Positions 1 through 7,076 of a stretch of 16,030 bases of DNA are shown piece by piece (within the stretch, counting starts at the first letter, position 1; each line of letters begins with the position of its first letter). The DNA comes from Pseudomonadota bacterium. GTDB taxonomy: Bacteria > Pseudomonadota > Alphaproteobacteria > Rhizobiales > Rhizobiaceae. The notes below the pieces were generated by a model. It had not been told where the DNA came from, ran no database searches, and was given only the letters and a program-made list of their open reading frames with translations. Both the position numbers and the translations under genes were made by a program. The DNA lies in assembly GCA_023433855.1 (NCBI GenBank), contig JAEYTV010000644.1, forward strand, positions 1-16,030, given 5' to 3'.

Positions 1-308
1 CTCCAATACTCATCTATCTTCGCTTGGTCCTTGCGAACCTCCAGCCTGCCGGCGAGGCATGCATGATAGTCGTGGCTCTTGCCAACCACGCAGAAATGCG
101 CCTTGGCGCCCCCGCCGACCGCCCGCACCAGATCCGTGTCCGCCTTGGTGAAGAACCAGATCGTGCTCGTCTTGCGGTCCGCATGGGGGGCCATGGGCTG
201 GAAATGCATGTGCGAACCTTCGATACCGAGCATGCCGGCATGAATGTCATCGATCTCGTCCCAGAGCTGGCGTTCCGGTGCTTCTTTAGCTTCGGTGAGG
301 CTTGCCAT
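1..308 (-). CDS. General stress protein, pyridoxamine 5'-phosphate oxidase-like family (3' end cut off)
   Basis: The reading frame is open from an ATG at 308 to the left edge, giving about 102 residues of a protein that normally runs to about 150-170. The visible part (MASLTEAKE..., then QLWDEIDDI, TSTIWFFTKAD, and HDYHACLAGRLEV near the end) looks like the split-barrel flavin/PLP-oxidase-like 'general stress protein 26' family (COG3871). Members are small soluble FMN-binding-type proteins whose reaction is mostly unknown; many are induced in stationary phase or stress. The start is supported by an AAGGAG ribosome binding site 8 bases upstream. The gene diverges from yebC across a 170-bp gap, and a perfect EcfG-type promoter lies upstream of it at 343-367, which fits a stress role. 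The exact substrate cannot be told, and the C-terminus is not in the window. Confidence 0.8.
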   Translation of the reverse strand, partial: MASLTEAKEAPERQLWDEIDDIHAGMLGIEGSHMHFQPMAPHADRKTSTIWFFTKADTDLVRAVGGGAKAHFCVVGKSHDYHACLAGRLEVRKDQAKIDEYW

Positions 309-342
309 AGGCTGTCTCCTTGTTTCGTTTGCTCGGCGAAAC

Positions 343-367
343 AACGGCAAGCGTTGGGCTTTGTTCC
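343..367 (-). promoter_or_regulatory. EcfG/RpoE2-type general stress promoter
   Basis: Read on the minus strand, GGAAC (367-363) is followed after exactly 16 bases by CGTT (346-343). This is the published alphaproteobacterial EcfG consensus (GGAAC-N16/17-CGTT) and also satisfies the S. meliloti RpoE2 form (GGAAC-N18/19-TT). It lies 35 bp upstream of the start codon of a general stress protein gene, in the right orientation. Activity is inferred; the match is seen directly. Confidence 0.7.
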
Positions 368-411
368 GGACCCTGCTGCCTGCAAAAGGGGCGCTTCCTG
401 CCTCGAAATCC

Positions 412-440
412 CTTGAATGGCCAAAACTTCGAAATTATAA
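412..440 (+). promoter_or_regulatory. Probable housekeeping sigma-70 promoter of yebC
   Basis: CTTGAA (412-417) and TTATAA (435-440) are separated by 17 bases, close to the rhizobial sigma-70 consensus CTTGAC-N17-CTATAT. Transcription would start near 447, leaving a leader of about 30 bases before the yebC ATG at 479. A perfect 8-bp inverted repeat, GAATGGCC at 415-422 and GGCCATTC at 444-451, straddles the promoter from the -35 box to the expected start point and could be an operator. Confidence 0.5.
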
Positions 441-478
441 GGCGGCCATTCCAAAGAAGCTAAAGCGTCAGGGGTGCC

Positions 479-1225
479 ATGGCTGGCCATTCACAGTTCA
501 AAAACATCATGCACCGCAAGGGTCGTCAGGACTCGATCCGATCCAAGCTGTTCTCCAAGCTTGCACGCGAAATTACCGTGGCCGCAAAGTCAGGTCTGCC
601 CGACCCGACCATGAATGCAGCGCTTCGCCTGGCCGTTCAGAACGCCAAGGCGCAGTCGATGCCGAAGGACAACATCGACCGCGCAATCAAGAAAGCCTCG
701 GGTGCAGACGCCGAGACTTATGATTCGGTTCGTTACGAAGGATATGGTCCGGGTGGTACTGCGATCATCGTGGAGGCGCTGACCGACACCCGCAACCGCA
801 CGGCCTCGAACGTCCGTTCGATCTTCACCAAGGCGGGTGGTGCGCTTGGCGAGACCGGATCAGTCTCCTTCTCCTTCGACCATGTCGGTGAGATCGTCTA
901 CAAGCCTTCTGCTGGGGACGCTGACAAGGTGATGGAAGCCGCGATCGAGGCGGGTGCGGACGACGTGATGTCCGACGAGAACGGGCACACGATCATCTGC
1001 GCTTTCGAAAGCCTCGGCGAAGTATCGAAGGCCCTGGAAGCAACCCTTGGCGAAGCCGATTCCGTCAAGACCATCTGGAGGCCGCAGAACACGATCGAGG
1101 TCGACGAGGAGAAGGCTCACTCGCTCATCAGGCTGATCGACAACCTCGAGGACGACGACGACGTTCAGAACGTCTATTCGAACTTCGAAGTATCCGACGA
1201 GGTCATGGCGAAGCTCTCCGCCTGA
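479..1225 (+). CDS. yebC: YebC/PmpR family protein
   Basis: The 248-residue product is full length for the family (about 240-250). It opens with the very conserved [15 protein letters not shown], continues with [10 protein letters not shown] and the [16 protein letters not shown] segment, and has the YEGYGPGG motif near residue 86. YebC proteins are cytoplasmic. They were first described as DNA-binding regulators (PmpR); more recent work links family members to translation at difficult sequences such as proline runs, so the exact role here is open. The acidic C-terminal part (LEDDDDV) is typical. An AGGGG stretch ends 4 bases before the ATG. The gene is monocistronic: it has its own promoter and is closed by a strong terminator at 1247-1273. 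Its proximity to ruvCAB is a widespread alphaproteobacterial arrangement. Confidence 0.95.
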   Translation: MAGHSQFKNIMHRKGRQDSIRSKLFSKLAREITVAAKSGLPDPTMNAALRLAVQNAKAQSMPKDNIDRAIKKASGADAETYDSVRYEGYGPGGTAIIVEALTDTRNRTASNVRSIFTKAGGALGETGSVSFSFDHVGEIVYKPSAGDADKVMEAAIEAGADDVMSDENGHTIICAFESLGEVSKALEATLGEADSVKTIWRPQNTIEVDEEKAHSLIRLIDNLEDDDDVQNVYSNFEVSDEVMAKLSA

Positions 1226-1246
1226 CATCAGCTATTCAACAGGACG

Positions 1247-1273
1247 AACGGGCCGGCTAGCGGCCCGTTTTTC
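1247..1273 (+). terminator. Rho-independent terminator after yebC
   Basis: A 9-bp perfect GC-rich stem (AACGGGCCG at 1247-1255, CGGCCCGTT at 1261-1269) with a 5-base loop GCTAG is followed by a T run ending at 1272. It begins 21 bp past the yebC stop. The convergent oxidoreductase gene ends at 1276. On the opposite strand the hairpin is not followed by a T run, so it probably terminates yebC more strongly than its neighbour. Confidence 0.85.
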
Positions 1274-1275
1274 GT

Positions 1276-2277
1276 TCAGCCTTGCACCTTCTGCATCATC
1301 GGCAGCGTCGCGAAAAGTTCCACCGAACGCAGCCGTGCATCAACGTCATGGACTGGCATCGAGATAATCAGTTCGTCCGCCGTCGTTTCAGCCAGGAATT
1401 CCCGAAGCTTCGCCTCGATCGTAGATACCGAGCCGACGGCAGCATAGCGCAGGGTGTGTTCCACGCTCATCCGCTCCATGGGGCTCCAGAGGCCTTCCAT
1501 GCTGTCGACCGGCCTTGGGAAGGGGGTGCGCACATTCTTGCGCAGGTTCACGAACTGTTGTTGCGAGGATGTGAAAAGACGTTGGGCTTCCATATCGGTT
1601 TGCGCCGCAACGCCCATGACGCCGACCATCACGTAAGGCTTCTCAAGCTGGAGAGAGGGCTGGAATCGTTCCCGGTAGATGGCGATCGCGTCCAGCAGCA
1701 TGTCAGGCGCAAAATGCGACGCGAATGCGTAAGGCAAGCCAAGGGCGGCCGCCAGATGGGCACTATAGAGGCTGGAACCCAGCAACCAGAGCGGCACATT
1801 CGCTTCCATGCCGGGCACGGCAAGCAGCGACTGCCCTTCGTCCGGCTTGCCCAGGAGTTTTTGCAGTTCCAGGATGTCGTGCGGGAAATTCTCGGCGCCG
1901 GCCTCCAGGTTGCGCCGCAGTGCTGCGGCGGTACGCATATCCGTTCCAGGAGCCCGGCCGAGCCCCAGATCGACGCGTCCCGGAAGCAGCGCTTCGAGCG
2001 TGCCGAACTGTTCGGCGATCACGAGCGGAGAATGATTGGGGAGCATGATGCCGCCGGAACCGACCCGGATGCTCCGTGTCGCCGCTCCGACATGCAAGAT
2101 GACGAGTGAGGTTGCGGCGCTCGCAATACCCGGCATGCCATGGTGTTCGGCCAGCCAGACGCGCTTGTAACCTTCCTCCTCGGCCTTGATCGCCAACCGG
2201 CGGGACTGGTCGAGCGCATCGCGCACCGTATAGCCTTCACCGATCGGCGAAAGATCGAGAATAGAAAAGGGGATCAT
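1276..2277 (-). CDS. LLM class flavin-dependent oxidoreductase (YhbW-like)
   Basis: The 333-residue protein belongs to the bacterial luciferase-like monooxygenase superfamily, in the subgroup of E. coli YhbW. Recognisable blocks are [12 protein letters not shown] at the N-terminus, [17 protein letters not shown] (about residues 40-56), [20 protein letters not shown] (about 73-92) and [13 protein letters not shown] (about 99-111). These form part of the TIM-barrel FMN-binding core and match that subgroup closely. Such enzymes use reduced flavin (FMNH2 or F420) to oxygenate or oxidise small substrates; the substrate is unknown. The ATG at 2277 is preceded by AGGA 9 bases upstream. It follows the helical-protein gene (2370-3215) on the same strand after 92 bp that contain a hairpin, so co-transcription is possible but not clear. 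It converges on yebC. Confidence 0.88.
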   Translation of the reverse strand: MIPFSILDLSPIGEGYTVRDALDQSRRLAIKAEEEGYKRVWLAEHHGMPGIASAATSLVILHVGAATRSIRVGSGGIMLPNHSPLVIAEQFGTLEALLPGRVDLGLGRAPGTDMRTAAALRRNLEAGAENFPHDILELQKLLGKPDEGQSLLAVPGMEANVPLWLLGSSLYSAHLAAALGLPYAFASHFAPDMLLDAIAIYRERFQPSLQLEKPYVMVGVMGVAAQTDMEAQRLFTSSQQQFVNLRKNVRTPFPRPVDSMEGLWSPMERMSVEHTLRYAAVGSVSTIEAKLREFLAETTADELIISMPVHDVDARLRSVELFATLPMMQKVQG

Positions 2278-2337
2278 CGGCAGGTCCTGGACGGCTGATT
2301 AGAGTGTCACACCTATCTAGGAAGCCAAGTGCGGGAA

Positions 2338-2364
2338 TGCGACCCCGATTTTGCCGAGGTCGCA
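2338..2364. repeat. Inverted repeat (hairpin) between two minus-strand genes
   Basis: TGCGACC (2338-2344) and GGTCGCA (2358-2364) form a perfect 7-bp stem. Two more G-C pairs are possible after one mismatch. It sits 5 bp past the stop of the 2370-3215 gene and could act as its terminator or as an RNA-stabilising hairpin, but no T run follows on the minus strand. Confidence 0.45.
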
Positions 2365-2369
2365 CACGC

Positions 2370-3215
2370 CTATGATTTTACGAGCCGCAGATGAGAAGCT
2401 CGTCCGCCCGGATCGGCAGGGGACGGATCATGCGGAGGTTCGGTGATGACGGTGACCGGAGTAAACCGGCTCGCCTTATGGTCGATGTCGGCGATCTGCC
2501 TGTCCATGCGGTCCAGCAGCAAGGCCGCGATGTCGCCCTTCAATCTCGCCCCGTGGCGGGAGCGGGTCATTTCTGCCAGTGTCTCGCAGTGAGATGCTGC
2601 GGCTCCCGCATGGTCGTCGGCGTTCTGCATCAGTGCTGCGAGGTGGTCACCGAGGGATTCGAGATAGAGACCGAGGGCCTCCAGTTCGCGCCCTATCTGG
2701 GCCGTTGTTGCGGACAGCTCCCCAAGTTCGGCGCCTTGCGACCGTTGGTCCGGACGTTTTTCCATCCTTGAGATGACATCGAGCGCTGCCGCGACCGCTT
2801 CCTTCGGACGTCGGAGATCCTCTCTCGCCCTGTCGGCAATAATAGCGGCGTGCCGCGAACCGGCCTTCAGCGTTTCAAAGCCCTGAGCCAGCGCACGGCT
2901 GTCGGCAGTGGTCCTGGAGAGATGGTCGGTATGCTCACGGTCTTTCCTACCCGCATCCGTGAGGCTGTCGCGCAGCGAGGCGGAATCTTCCCGCAGAAGA
3001 CGGGCGCCGCCCAGTACCGAATCAATGGCGCCATTCAGTCCGGAAAGACCACGGTTGAAGTCCCGGCGCATACCCTCCCACTGGATAGGAAAAGGGGTGT
3101 CGATCCCCGTGGTGAGCCCTCCGGAGGCAAAGCGTCTCAGCCCGCCGTCCAGCGCGTTCACCACGACGCGCAGTTGCTGCAGTTCCATTTCATTCCGATC
3201 TCTATCCCGTATCAT
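2370..3215 (-). CDS. Conserved-looking hypothetical protein, predicted alpha-helical/coiled coil
   Basis: I do not recognise this 281-residue protein. Roughly residues 10-235 are rich in A, L, R, E and D with almost no proline outside one GIDTPFPIQWEGM segment (about 37-49), which suggests long helices or coiled coil. Stretches such as LREDSASLRDSLTDAGRKD and ELEALGLYLESLGDHLAALM have regularly spaced hydrophobic residues. The last 30 residues are proline-rich and probably disordered, ending HLRLVKS. There is no signal peptide or membrane segment, so it is likely cytoplasmic. The ATG at 3215 is preceded by AAGGAG 8 bases upstream; a second in-frame ATG at 3188 has a weaker GGAA site. It diverges from ruvC. 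The helix pattern loosely recalls chemoreceptor or structural proteins, but no signature motif supports that. Confidence 0.7.
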   Translation of the reverse strand: MIRDRDRNEMELQQLRVVVNALDGGLRRFASGGLTTGIDTPFPIQWEGMRRDFNRGLSGLNGAIDSVLGGARLLREDSASLRDSLTDAGRKDREHTDHLSRTTADSRALAQGFETLKAGSRHAAIIADRAREDLRRPKEAVAAALDVISRMEKRPDQRSQGAELGELSATTAQIGRELEALGLYLESLGDHLAALMQNADDHAGAAASHCETLAEMTRSRHGARLKGDIAALLLDRMDRQIADIDHKASRFTPVTVITEPPHDPSPADPGGRASHLRLVKS

Positions 3216-3372
3216 TCGGGCGGCTCCTTCACAGTTCGGCTTCCCCTTTCTGGCGGGCCAACGCGGTTAAAGAAAGGTGGTTGCTCGAATCCAGCCGGTT
3301 CTTCCCAAAAGCTTCCCGACATGGTTAACGGCGCTGGGCACCTTCTAAAGCCCCGTTCGGCAGCCATGCATG

Positions 3373-3400
3373 GAACCTAAGGCTGGAAAGCTGTAGGTTC
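3373..3400 (+). promoter_or_regulatory. Hairpin over the ruvC ribosome binding site
   Basis: GAACCTA (3373-3379) pairs perfectly with TAGGTTC (3394-3400), with a 14-base loop, ending 6 bases before the ruvC ATG. The only plausible Shine-Dalgarno bases (AGG in TAGGTTC, 3395-3397) lie in the 3' arm, so folding would hide the ribosome binding site. A 10-bp palindrome CCATGCATGG (3364-3373) abuts it on the 5' side. Confidence 0.4.
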
Positions 3401-3406
3401 GCGTCC

Positions 3407-3916
3407 ATGACAAAGGCGATTCGCATCATAGGCATCGATCCGGGGCTGCGGCGCACGGGCTGGGGCATCATCGAGACAGTTGGCAACAGTCTACGGTTCG
3501 TTGCGTCGGGAACGGTGACCTCCGACGGGGACATGGATCTCGCATCCCGTCTGTGCCAGTTGCATGACGGGCTCGCCGACGTGGTTCACAGCTACCAACC
3601 CGACGAAGCCGCTGTCGAACAGACCTTCGTCAACAAGGATGCCGTTGCCACGCTGAAGCTCGGACAGGCGAGGGGAGTGGTCATGCTGGTGCCGGCCCGC
3701 GCCGGGCTGCCGGTCGCCGAATATGCTCCGAACGCGGTCAAGAAATCGGTGATCGGGGTCGGCCATGGTGAAAAGCAGCAAATCCACATGATGCTGAAGA
3801 TCCTGATGCCGAAAGCGGAGTTCAAGGGCAACGACGCGGCCGACGCGCTGGCGATTGCTATTTGCCACGCTCATAACCGAGGCGGCCAGCGTATGCGGCA
3901 GGCCCTTGCTGGCTGA
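3407..3916 (+). CDS. ruvC: Holliday junction resolvase RuvC
   Basis: RuvC is the endonuclease that cuts Holliday junctions symmetrically after RuvAB branch migration, finishing recombinational repair. The 169-residue product is normal for the family. The four metal-binding acidic residues are visible: D11 in [15 protein letters not shown]71 in [11 protein letters not shown], and D143 and D146 in [17 protein letters not shown]. The dimer and junction-contact region [20 protein letters not shown] (about 104-123) is intact. The ATG at 3407 is the natural start; the ribosome binding site is weak and inside a hairpin. The nearest SOS box (3920-3934) is downstream of ruvC, not upstream, and none was seen between 3216 and 3406, so here ruvC may be expressed separately from ruvAB. 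The GTG/ATG content and codon use look like its neighbours. Confidence 0.97.
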   Translation: MTKAIRIIGIDPGLRRTGWGIIETVGNSLRFVASGTVTSDGDMDLASRLCQLHDGLADVVHSYQPDEAAVEQTFVNKDAVATLKLGQARGVVMLVPARAGLPVAEYAPNAVKKSVIGVGHGEKQQIHMMLKILMPKAEFKGNDAADALAIAICHAHNRGGQRMRQALAG

Positions 3917-3919
3917 TGT

Positions 3920-3934
3920 GTTCTTGACTTGTTC
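3920..3934 (+). promoter_or_regulatory. LexA (SOS) box overlapping a probable promoter for the ruvAB side
   Basis: GTTC-TTGACTT-GTTC is a perfect match to the alphaproteobacterial LexA site GTTC-N7-GTTC. It starts 4 bp after the ruvC stop. The interior contains CTTGAC (3923-3928), the exact rhizobial -35 consensus. A weaker -10 candidate, TAGGTA (3947-3952), lies 18 bases further on. LexA bound here would cover the -35 element and repress transcription running into the toxin-antitoxin remnant and ruvAB. The site match is seen directly; DNA-damage control is inferred from known SOS regulation of ruv genes. Confidence 0.75.
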
Positions 3935-3970
3935 TCTTGGGGTTTGTAGGTAAGATCTCAGAGGTATTAC

Positions 3971-4009
3971 ATGCGCGTGACGGAAAAAGGCCAGGTTACA
4001 AACCCCAAG
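3971..4009 (+). pseudogene. Remnant of an AbrB/MazE-type antitoxin (N-terminal end only)
   Basis: After a good ribosome binding site (GAGG, 6 bases before the ATG at 3971) the frame reads MRVTEKGQVTNPK. This matches the opening strand of AbrB-like antitoxins, whose usual motif is V-T-x-K-G-Q-V-T-I-P-K. Homology then stops abruptly. The frame runs on through toxin DNA in the wrong register to a TGA at 4082-4084 (37 codons). Most of the antitoxin, including the part that binds and neutralises the toxin, is therefore gone, apparently by an internal deletion that also removed the start of the toxin. Confidence 0.65.
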
Positions 4010-4011
4010 AA

Positions 4012-4384
4012 TGGCCGCTCCACTCCAGGTATGATTGGTCATCGGCGCGGCTGGAAGCTGCGCGTTTTGAAGGTCCGCTGTTGATCAATCCGCTGATATA
4101 CGCGGAGATGGCCGCCGGCTACGCGACCGCCATCAAGTTGGATGGCCCTCGCTTCCGGGATCTTCAGGCGGGAGGAACTTCCGTGGGATATGGCTTATGC
4201 GGCGGGTCAAGCCTTCCTGCAGTATCGCTGTTCAGGTGGCGACAAACGCTCTTCGTTGGCGGATTTTTATATAGGCGCTCATGCGATGGTGAAGGGGTAC
4301 AAGCTGCTAAGCCGCGACGCCGCCCGATACCGCACCTGTTTTCCTCTGGTCTACCTGGTCTCTCCCGAGACCCACCCCTTGTAG
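4012..4384 (+). pseudogene. Broken PIN-domain (VapC-type) toxin
   Basis: Two frames join into one PIN-domain protein. Frame one (4012-4143) reads WSSARLEAARFEGPLLINP, then LIYAEMAAGYATAIKLD. Frame two (4145-4381) reads [61 protein letters not shown], then a stop at 4382-4384. Removing one G at 4144 restores a continuous reading, so a single-base insertion is the likely frameshift. The acidic residues of the PIN core in YAE and ADFYIG remain, but the N-terminal strand that should carry the first catalytic aspartate is missing: about 123 residues are recoverable, versus about 140-150 in intact relatives. VapC toxins are RNases cutting tRNA or rRNA. This copy is doubly inactivated. It ends 22 bp before ruvA. 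Confidence 0.75.
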
Positions 4385-4406
4385 CAACTTCTCGCAGGCA
4401 CATTCC

Positions 4407-5024
4407 ATGATCGGCAAGCTCAAAGGCACAATCGATGAGATCGGCGACGACCACGTCCTCATTGACGTGCACGGCGTCTGCTACGAGGTGTTCTGCTCCT
4501 CGCGGGTGCTGTCTCGCATAGGATCGGTCGGCGAGGCGGCCGTGCTGTTCATCGAAACATATGTGCGTGAGGACCAGTTCAAGCTGTTCGGTTTCGTGAC
4601 GGCTCTGGAGCGGGAATGGTTCAACCTGCTGCAGAGTGTGCAGGGGGTCGGCGCTAAGGTGGCGCTGGCGGTTCTGTCGACCCTCACGCCGGCTGAGCTT
4701 GCCAACGCGATCGCGTTGCAGGACAAGGCAGCCGTGTCGCGTGCGCCGGGAGTGGGACCAAAGGTCGCTGTGCGTATCGTGACGGAATTGAAGAACAAGG
4801 CGCCGGCCTTTGCTGGGGAGGGAACCGGCAACATCGGTCTTAAGCAAGAGATTGGCGAAGGCGTGGCCTCCGCTCCGGTTGCCGATGCGGTTTCTGCGCT
4901 CACCAATCTGGGCTATTCCCGTGACCAGGCTGCAAATGCGGTTGCGGCGGCCCTCAAGAACGGGGGCGAGGGAAGCGACAGCGCCAAGCTTATCCGTCTC
5001 GGGCTACGGGAACTGGCGCGATAG
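4407..5024 (+). CDS. ruvA: Holliday junction branch migration subunit RuvA
   Basis: RuvA binds the four-way junction as a tetramer or octamer and loads the RuvB motor. The 205-residue product has the usual three-domain layout: an OB-fold N-terminus ([12 protein letters not shown], residues 1-63) with the acidic pin E55-D56 in [12 protein letters not shown], two helix-hairpin-helix motifs ([14 protein letters not shown] at 78-91 and [16 protein letters not shown] at 113-128), and a C-terminal RuvB-contact domain with the conserved [16 protein letters not shown]. The ATG at 4407 gives the canonical MIGKLKG start; the ribosome binding site (AGG) is weak. It begins just after the toxin remnant and 69 bp before ruvB. 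The nearest promoter I can propose is the LexA-box promoter at 3920-3952. Confidence 0.97.
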   Translation: MIGKLKGTIDEIGDDHVLIDVHGVCYEVFCSSRVLSRIGSVGEAAVLFIETYVREDQFKLFGFVTALEREWFNLLQSVQGVGAKVALAVLSTLTPAELANAIALQDKAAVSRAPGVGPKVAVRIVTELKNKAPAFAGEGTGNIGLKQEIGEGVASAPVADAVSALTNLGYSRDQAANAVAAALKNGGEGSDSAKLIRLGLRELAR

Positions 5025-5093
5025 GTCGATCGTGGCTGCAAATGCCGCACGGCTCGTATATGACGGAAAGCAGCAATTTGAGCGGAACGCCAC

Positions 5094-6134
5094 ATGAATG
5101 AACCCTCCCGCCTCATCTCGCCGGAAAAGCGGGGCGAAGATCTCGATGCAACGTTGCGACCGCAGTCGCTGGACGAGTTTACCGGACAGGCGGAGGCACG
5201 TGCCAATCTGAAAGTCTTCATCGAGGCCGCCAAGGGACGAGGCGAGGCGCTCGATCACGTGCTTTTCGTCGGTCCTCCCGGGCTCGGCAAGACCACTCTT
5301 GCCCAGATCATGGCCAAGGAACTCGGGGTCAACTTCCGCTCCACCTCAGGCCCGGTGATCGCGAAGGCAGGCGATCTGGCAGCGCTGCTCACGAACCTTG
5401 AAGAGCGGGACGTGCTGTTCATCGACGAGATCCATCGTCTCAATCCGGCGGTCGAGGAAATCCTCTATCCCGCGATGGAGGATTTCCAGCTCGACCTCAT
5501 CATCGGCGAGGGCCCCGCTGCCCGGTCGGTAAAGATCGACCTGTCGAAGTTCACGCTGGTCGCGGCCACGACGCGCCTGGGGCTTCTGACCACGCCCCTC
5601 CGCGACCGGTTTGGCATTCCCGTGCGTTTGTCCTTCTACACGGTCGAGGAACTGGAACTGATTGTTCGGCGTGGTGCCCGGCTCATGGGACTGCCGATGA
5701 CCGAGGAAGGTGCCCGGGAGATCGCCAGGCGCGCGCGCGGGACACCGCGGATCGCCGGCCGGCTGCTGCGGCGCGTGCGCGACTTTGCGGAGGTTGCGAA
5801 GGCCGAATCCGTGACACGCAAGATTGCCGACGAAGCGTTGACGCGCCTTCTTGTCGACGATGCGGGTCTGGATCAGCTCGACAAACGCTATCTCAACATG
5901 ATCGCCGTCAATTTTGCAGGTGGTCCGGTCGGCATCGAGACGATTGCTGCCGGCTTGTCTGAGCCGCGCGACGCCATTGAGGACATCATCGAGCCCTACA
6001 TGATCCAGCAAGGGTTTATCCAGCGCACGCCTCGGGGCCGGGTCCTCACGGCAACTGCCTGGAAGCATCTGGGGCTGCAACCCCCCAAGGATCTGGAGGC
6101 CGCACAGTTCCGGCTCTTCACCGAGGGTGATTGA
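5094..6134 (+). CDS. ruvB: Holliday junction branch migration ATPase RuvB
   Basis: RuvB is the AAA+ hexameric motor that drives branch migration with RuvA. The product has 346 residues, the normal length. Walker A is GPPGLGKTT (60-68), Walker B is LFIDEIH (108-114), sensor 1 is ATTR (158-161), and LRDRFG (169-174) holds the conserved arginine-finger region. [19 protein letters not shown] belongs to the small AAA domain with sensor 2, and the C-terminal winged helix ends in [12 protein letters not shown] followed by TAWKHLGL. The start ATG at 5094 has a modest GGA site. The stop codon (6132-6134) is directly followed by the GTG of the metallophosphoesterase gene, so the two are probably co-transcribed and translationally coupled. 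Confidence 0.98.
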   Translation: MNEPSRLISPEKRGEDLDATLRPQSLDEFTGQAEARANLKVFIEAAKGRGEALDHVLFVGPPGLGKTTLAQIMAKELGVNFRSTSGPVIAKAGDLAALLTNLEERDVLFIDEIHRLNPAVEEILYPAMEDFQLDLIIGEGPAARSVKIDLSKFTLVAATTRLGLLTTPLRDRFGIPVRLSFYTVEELELIVRRGARLMGLPMTEEGAREIARRARGTPRIAGRLLRRVRDFAEVAKAESVTRKIADEALTRLLVDDAGLDQLDKRYLNMIAVNFAGGPVGIETIAAGLSEPRDAIEDIIEPYMIQQGFIQRTPRGRVLTATAWKHLGLQPPKDLEAAQFRLFTEGD

Positions 6135-7031
6135 GTGATCACCCGTCGTCGCCTGCTGAGGACCGTCGGCGCAGGCGTGATGGCTATGTTCGGACTGGCA
6201 GGTTATGCGTTGGCAGAGCCGTTTGTCCGACTGCGGACGGTGCGCTATGCACTCGTGCCGCCGGACTGGCCACCAGGATTGAAGCTTCGCATCGTTGTGC
6301 TGGCGGATATCCACGCCTGCAATCCGTGGATGACGGCGGGCCGAATACGGGCCATCTGCGAGCAGGCCAACGCTCTCGAACCGGACATTTTCCTGCTGCT
6401 CGGCGACTATGTTTCCGGCATGCGTCTCTCCTATGGAGACGTGGCGGCGGACGACTGGGCCCAGGCTCTCTCCAGCTTGAACGCGCCGCTTGGAGTGCAT
6501 GCGGTGCTGGGCAACCACGACTGGTGGCAGGACCGGAGGATCCAGGAGGAAGGAATCGGCCACCCCTTCGCCCGTCAAGCTCTCGAGGCTACGGGCATAC
6601 CGGTCTACAGCAACCGCGCAGCGCGACTGATTAAGGATGGACAACCGTTCTGGATTGCCGGGATCGAGGATCAACTCGCCATTCTTGGGAACCGGAAGCT
6701 CGGACGTCGCGCGAGAGGAGAGGATGACCTTGCCGGCACTTTGGCGCAGGTGACAGACGACGCGCCGGTTGTCCTCATGGCCCATGAGCCGGACATCTTC
6801 CCACAGGTGCCTGCTCGGGTTTCGCTGACGGTGTGCGGTCACACGCATGGGGGGCAGGTGCGGCTGTTTGGCTATGCTCCGGTGGTTCCGTCGCGCTATG
6901 GCGACCGCTATGTCTACGGGCATGTCCGGGAAGAGGGACGAGACCTGATCATCTCCGGTGGGCTTGGCTGCTCCGGACTGCCGATCCGGTTTGGCGCTCC
7001 TCCGGAACTCGTGCTGGTCGACCTCGGCTGA
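6135..7031 (+). CDS. Tat-exported metallophosphoesterase (YaeI/YkuE-like)
   Basis: The 298-residue product is a calcineurin-like phosphoesterase. Every metal-binding block is present: D58-x-H60 (LADIH), G90-D91 (LLLGDY), G126-N127-H128-D129 (LGNHDWW), H217 (MAHEPD) and GHTHGGQ (235-241). The N-terminus MITRRRLLR followed by a hydrophobic stretch (about 11-26) fits a twin-arginine signal or signal anchor, so it probably acts at or beyond the inner membrane. Relatives include E. coli YaeI, a phosphodiesterase reported to act on lipid-linked substrates, and B. subtilis YkuE; the substrate here is unknown. The start is a GTG immediately after the ruvB stop, with GAGG upstream inside ruvB; no ATG occurs before residue 16. 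A short hairpin (GTCCC/GGGAC, 7035-7048) follows the stop. Confidence 0.88.
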   Translation: MITRRRLLRTVGAGVMAMFGLAGYALAEPFVRLRTVRYALVPPDWPPGLKLRIVVLADIHACNPWMTAGRIRAICEQANALEPDIFLLLGDYVSGMRLSYGDVAADDWAQALSSLNAPLGVHAVLGNHDWWQDRRIQEEGIGHPFARQALEATGIPVYSNRAARLIKDGQPFWIAGIEDQLAILGNRKLGRRARGEDDLAGTLAQVTDDAPVVLMAHEPDIFPQVPARVSLTVCGHTHGGQVRLFGYAPVVPSRYGDRYVYGHVREEGRDLIISGGLGCSGLPIRFGAPPELVLVDLG

Positions 7032-7076
7032 GCAGTCCCGGCTGGGACGCGCGGACCGTCCTCACGGCCGTAACCG

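Noticed and set aside
1282..2109. Long plus-strand open frame (275 codons) opposite the LLM oxidoreductase.
   Set aside because: Its composition is dominated by H, R and Q with no recognisable motif; it is the shadow of a well-conserved minus-strand gene.
3372..3399. GGAAC...GGTT before ruvC as an EcfG promoter.
   Set aside because: The spacing is 19 bases to GGTT (21 to TT), outside the accepted range; the sequence is better explained by the hairpin at 3373-3400.
3937..4410. Plus-strand open frame of 157 codons between ruvC and ruvA as an intact gene.
   Set aside because: Only its middle part resembles a PIN toxin; its beginning is antitoxin DNA out of frame and its end is frame-shifted toxin, so it is a pseudogene.
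5346..6923. 525-codon minus-strand open frame across ruvB and the phosphoesterase.
   Set aside because: It crosses two genes with full catalytic motifs on the plus strand and has no domain of its own; a high-GC antisense shadow.
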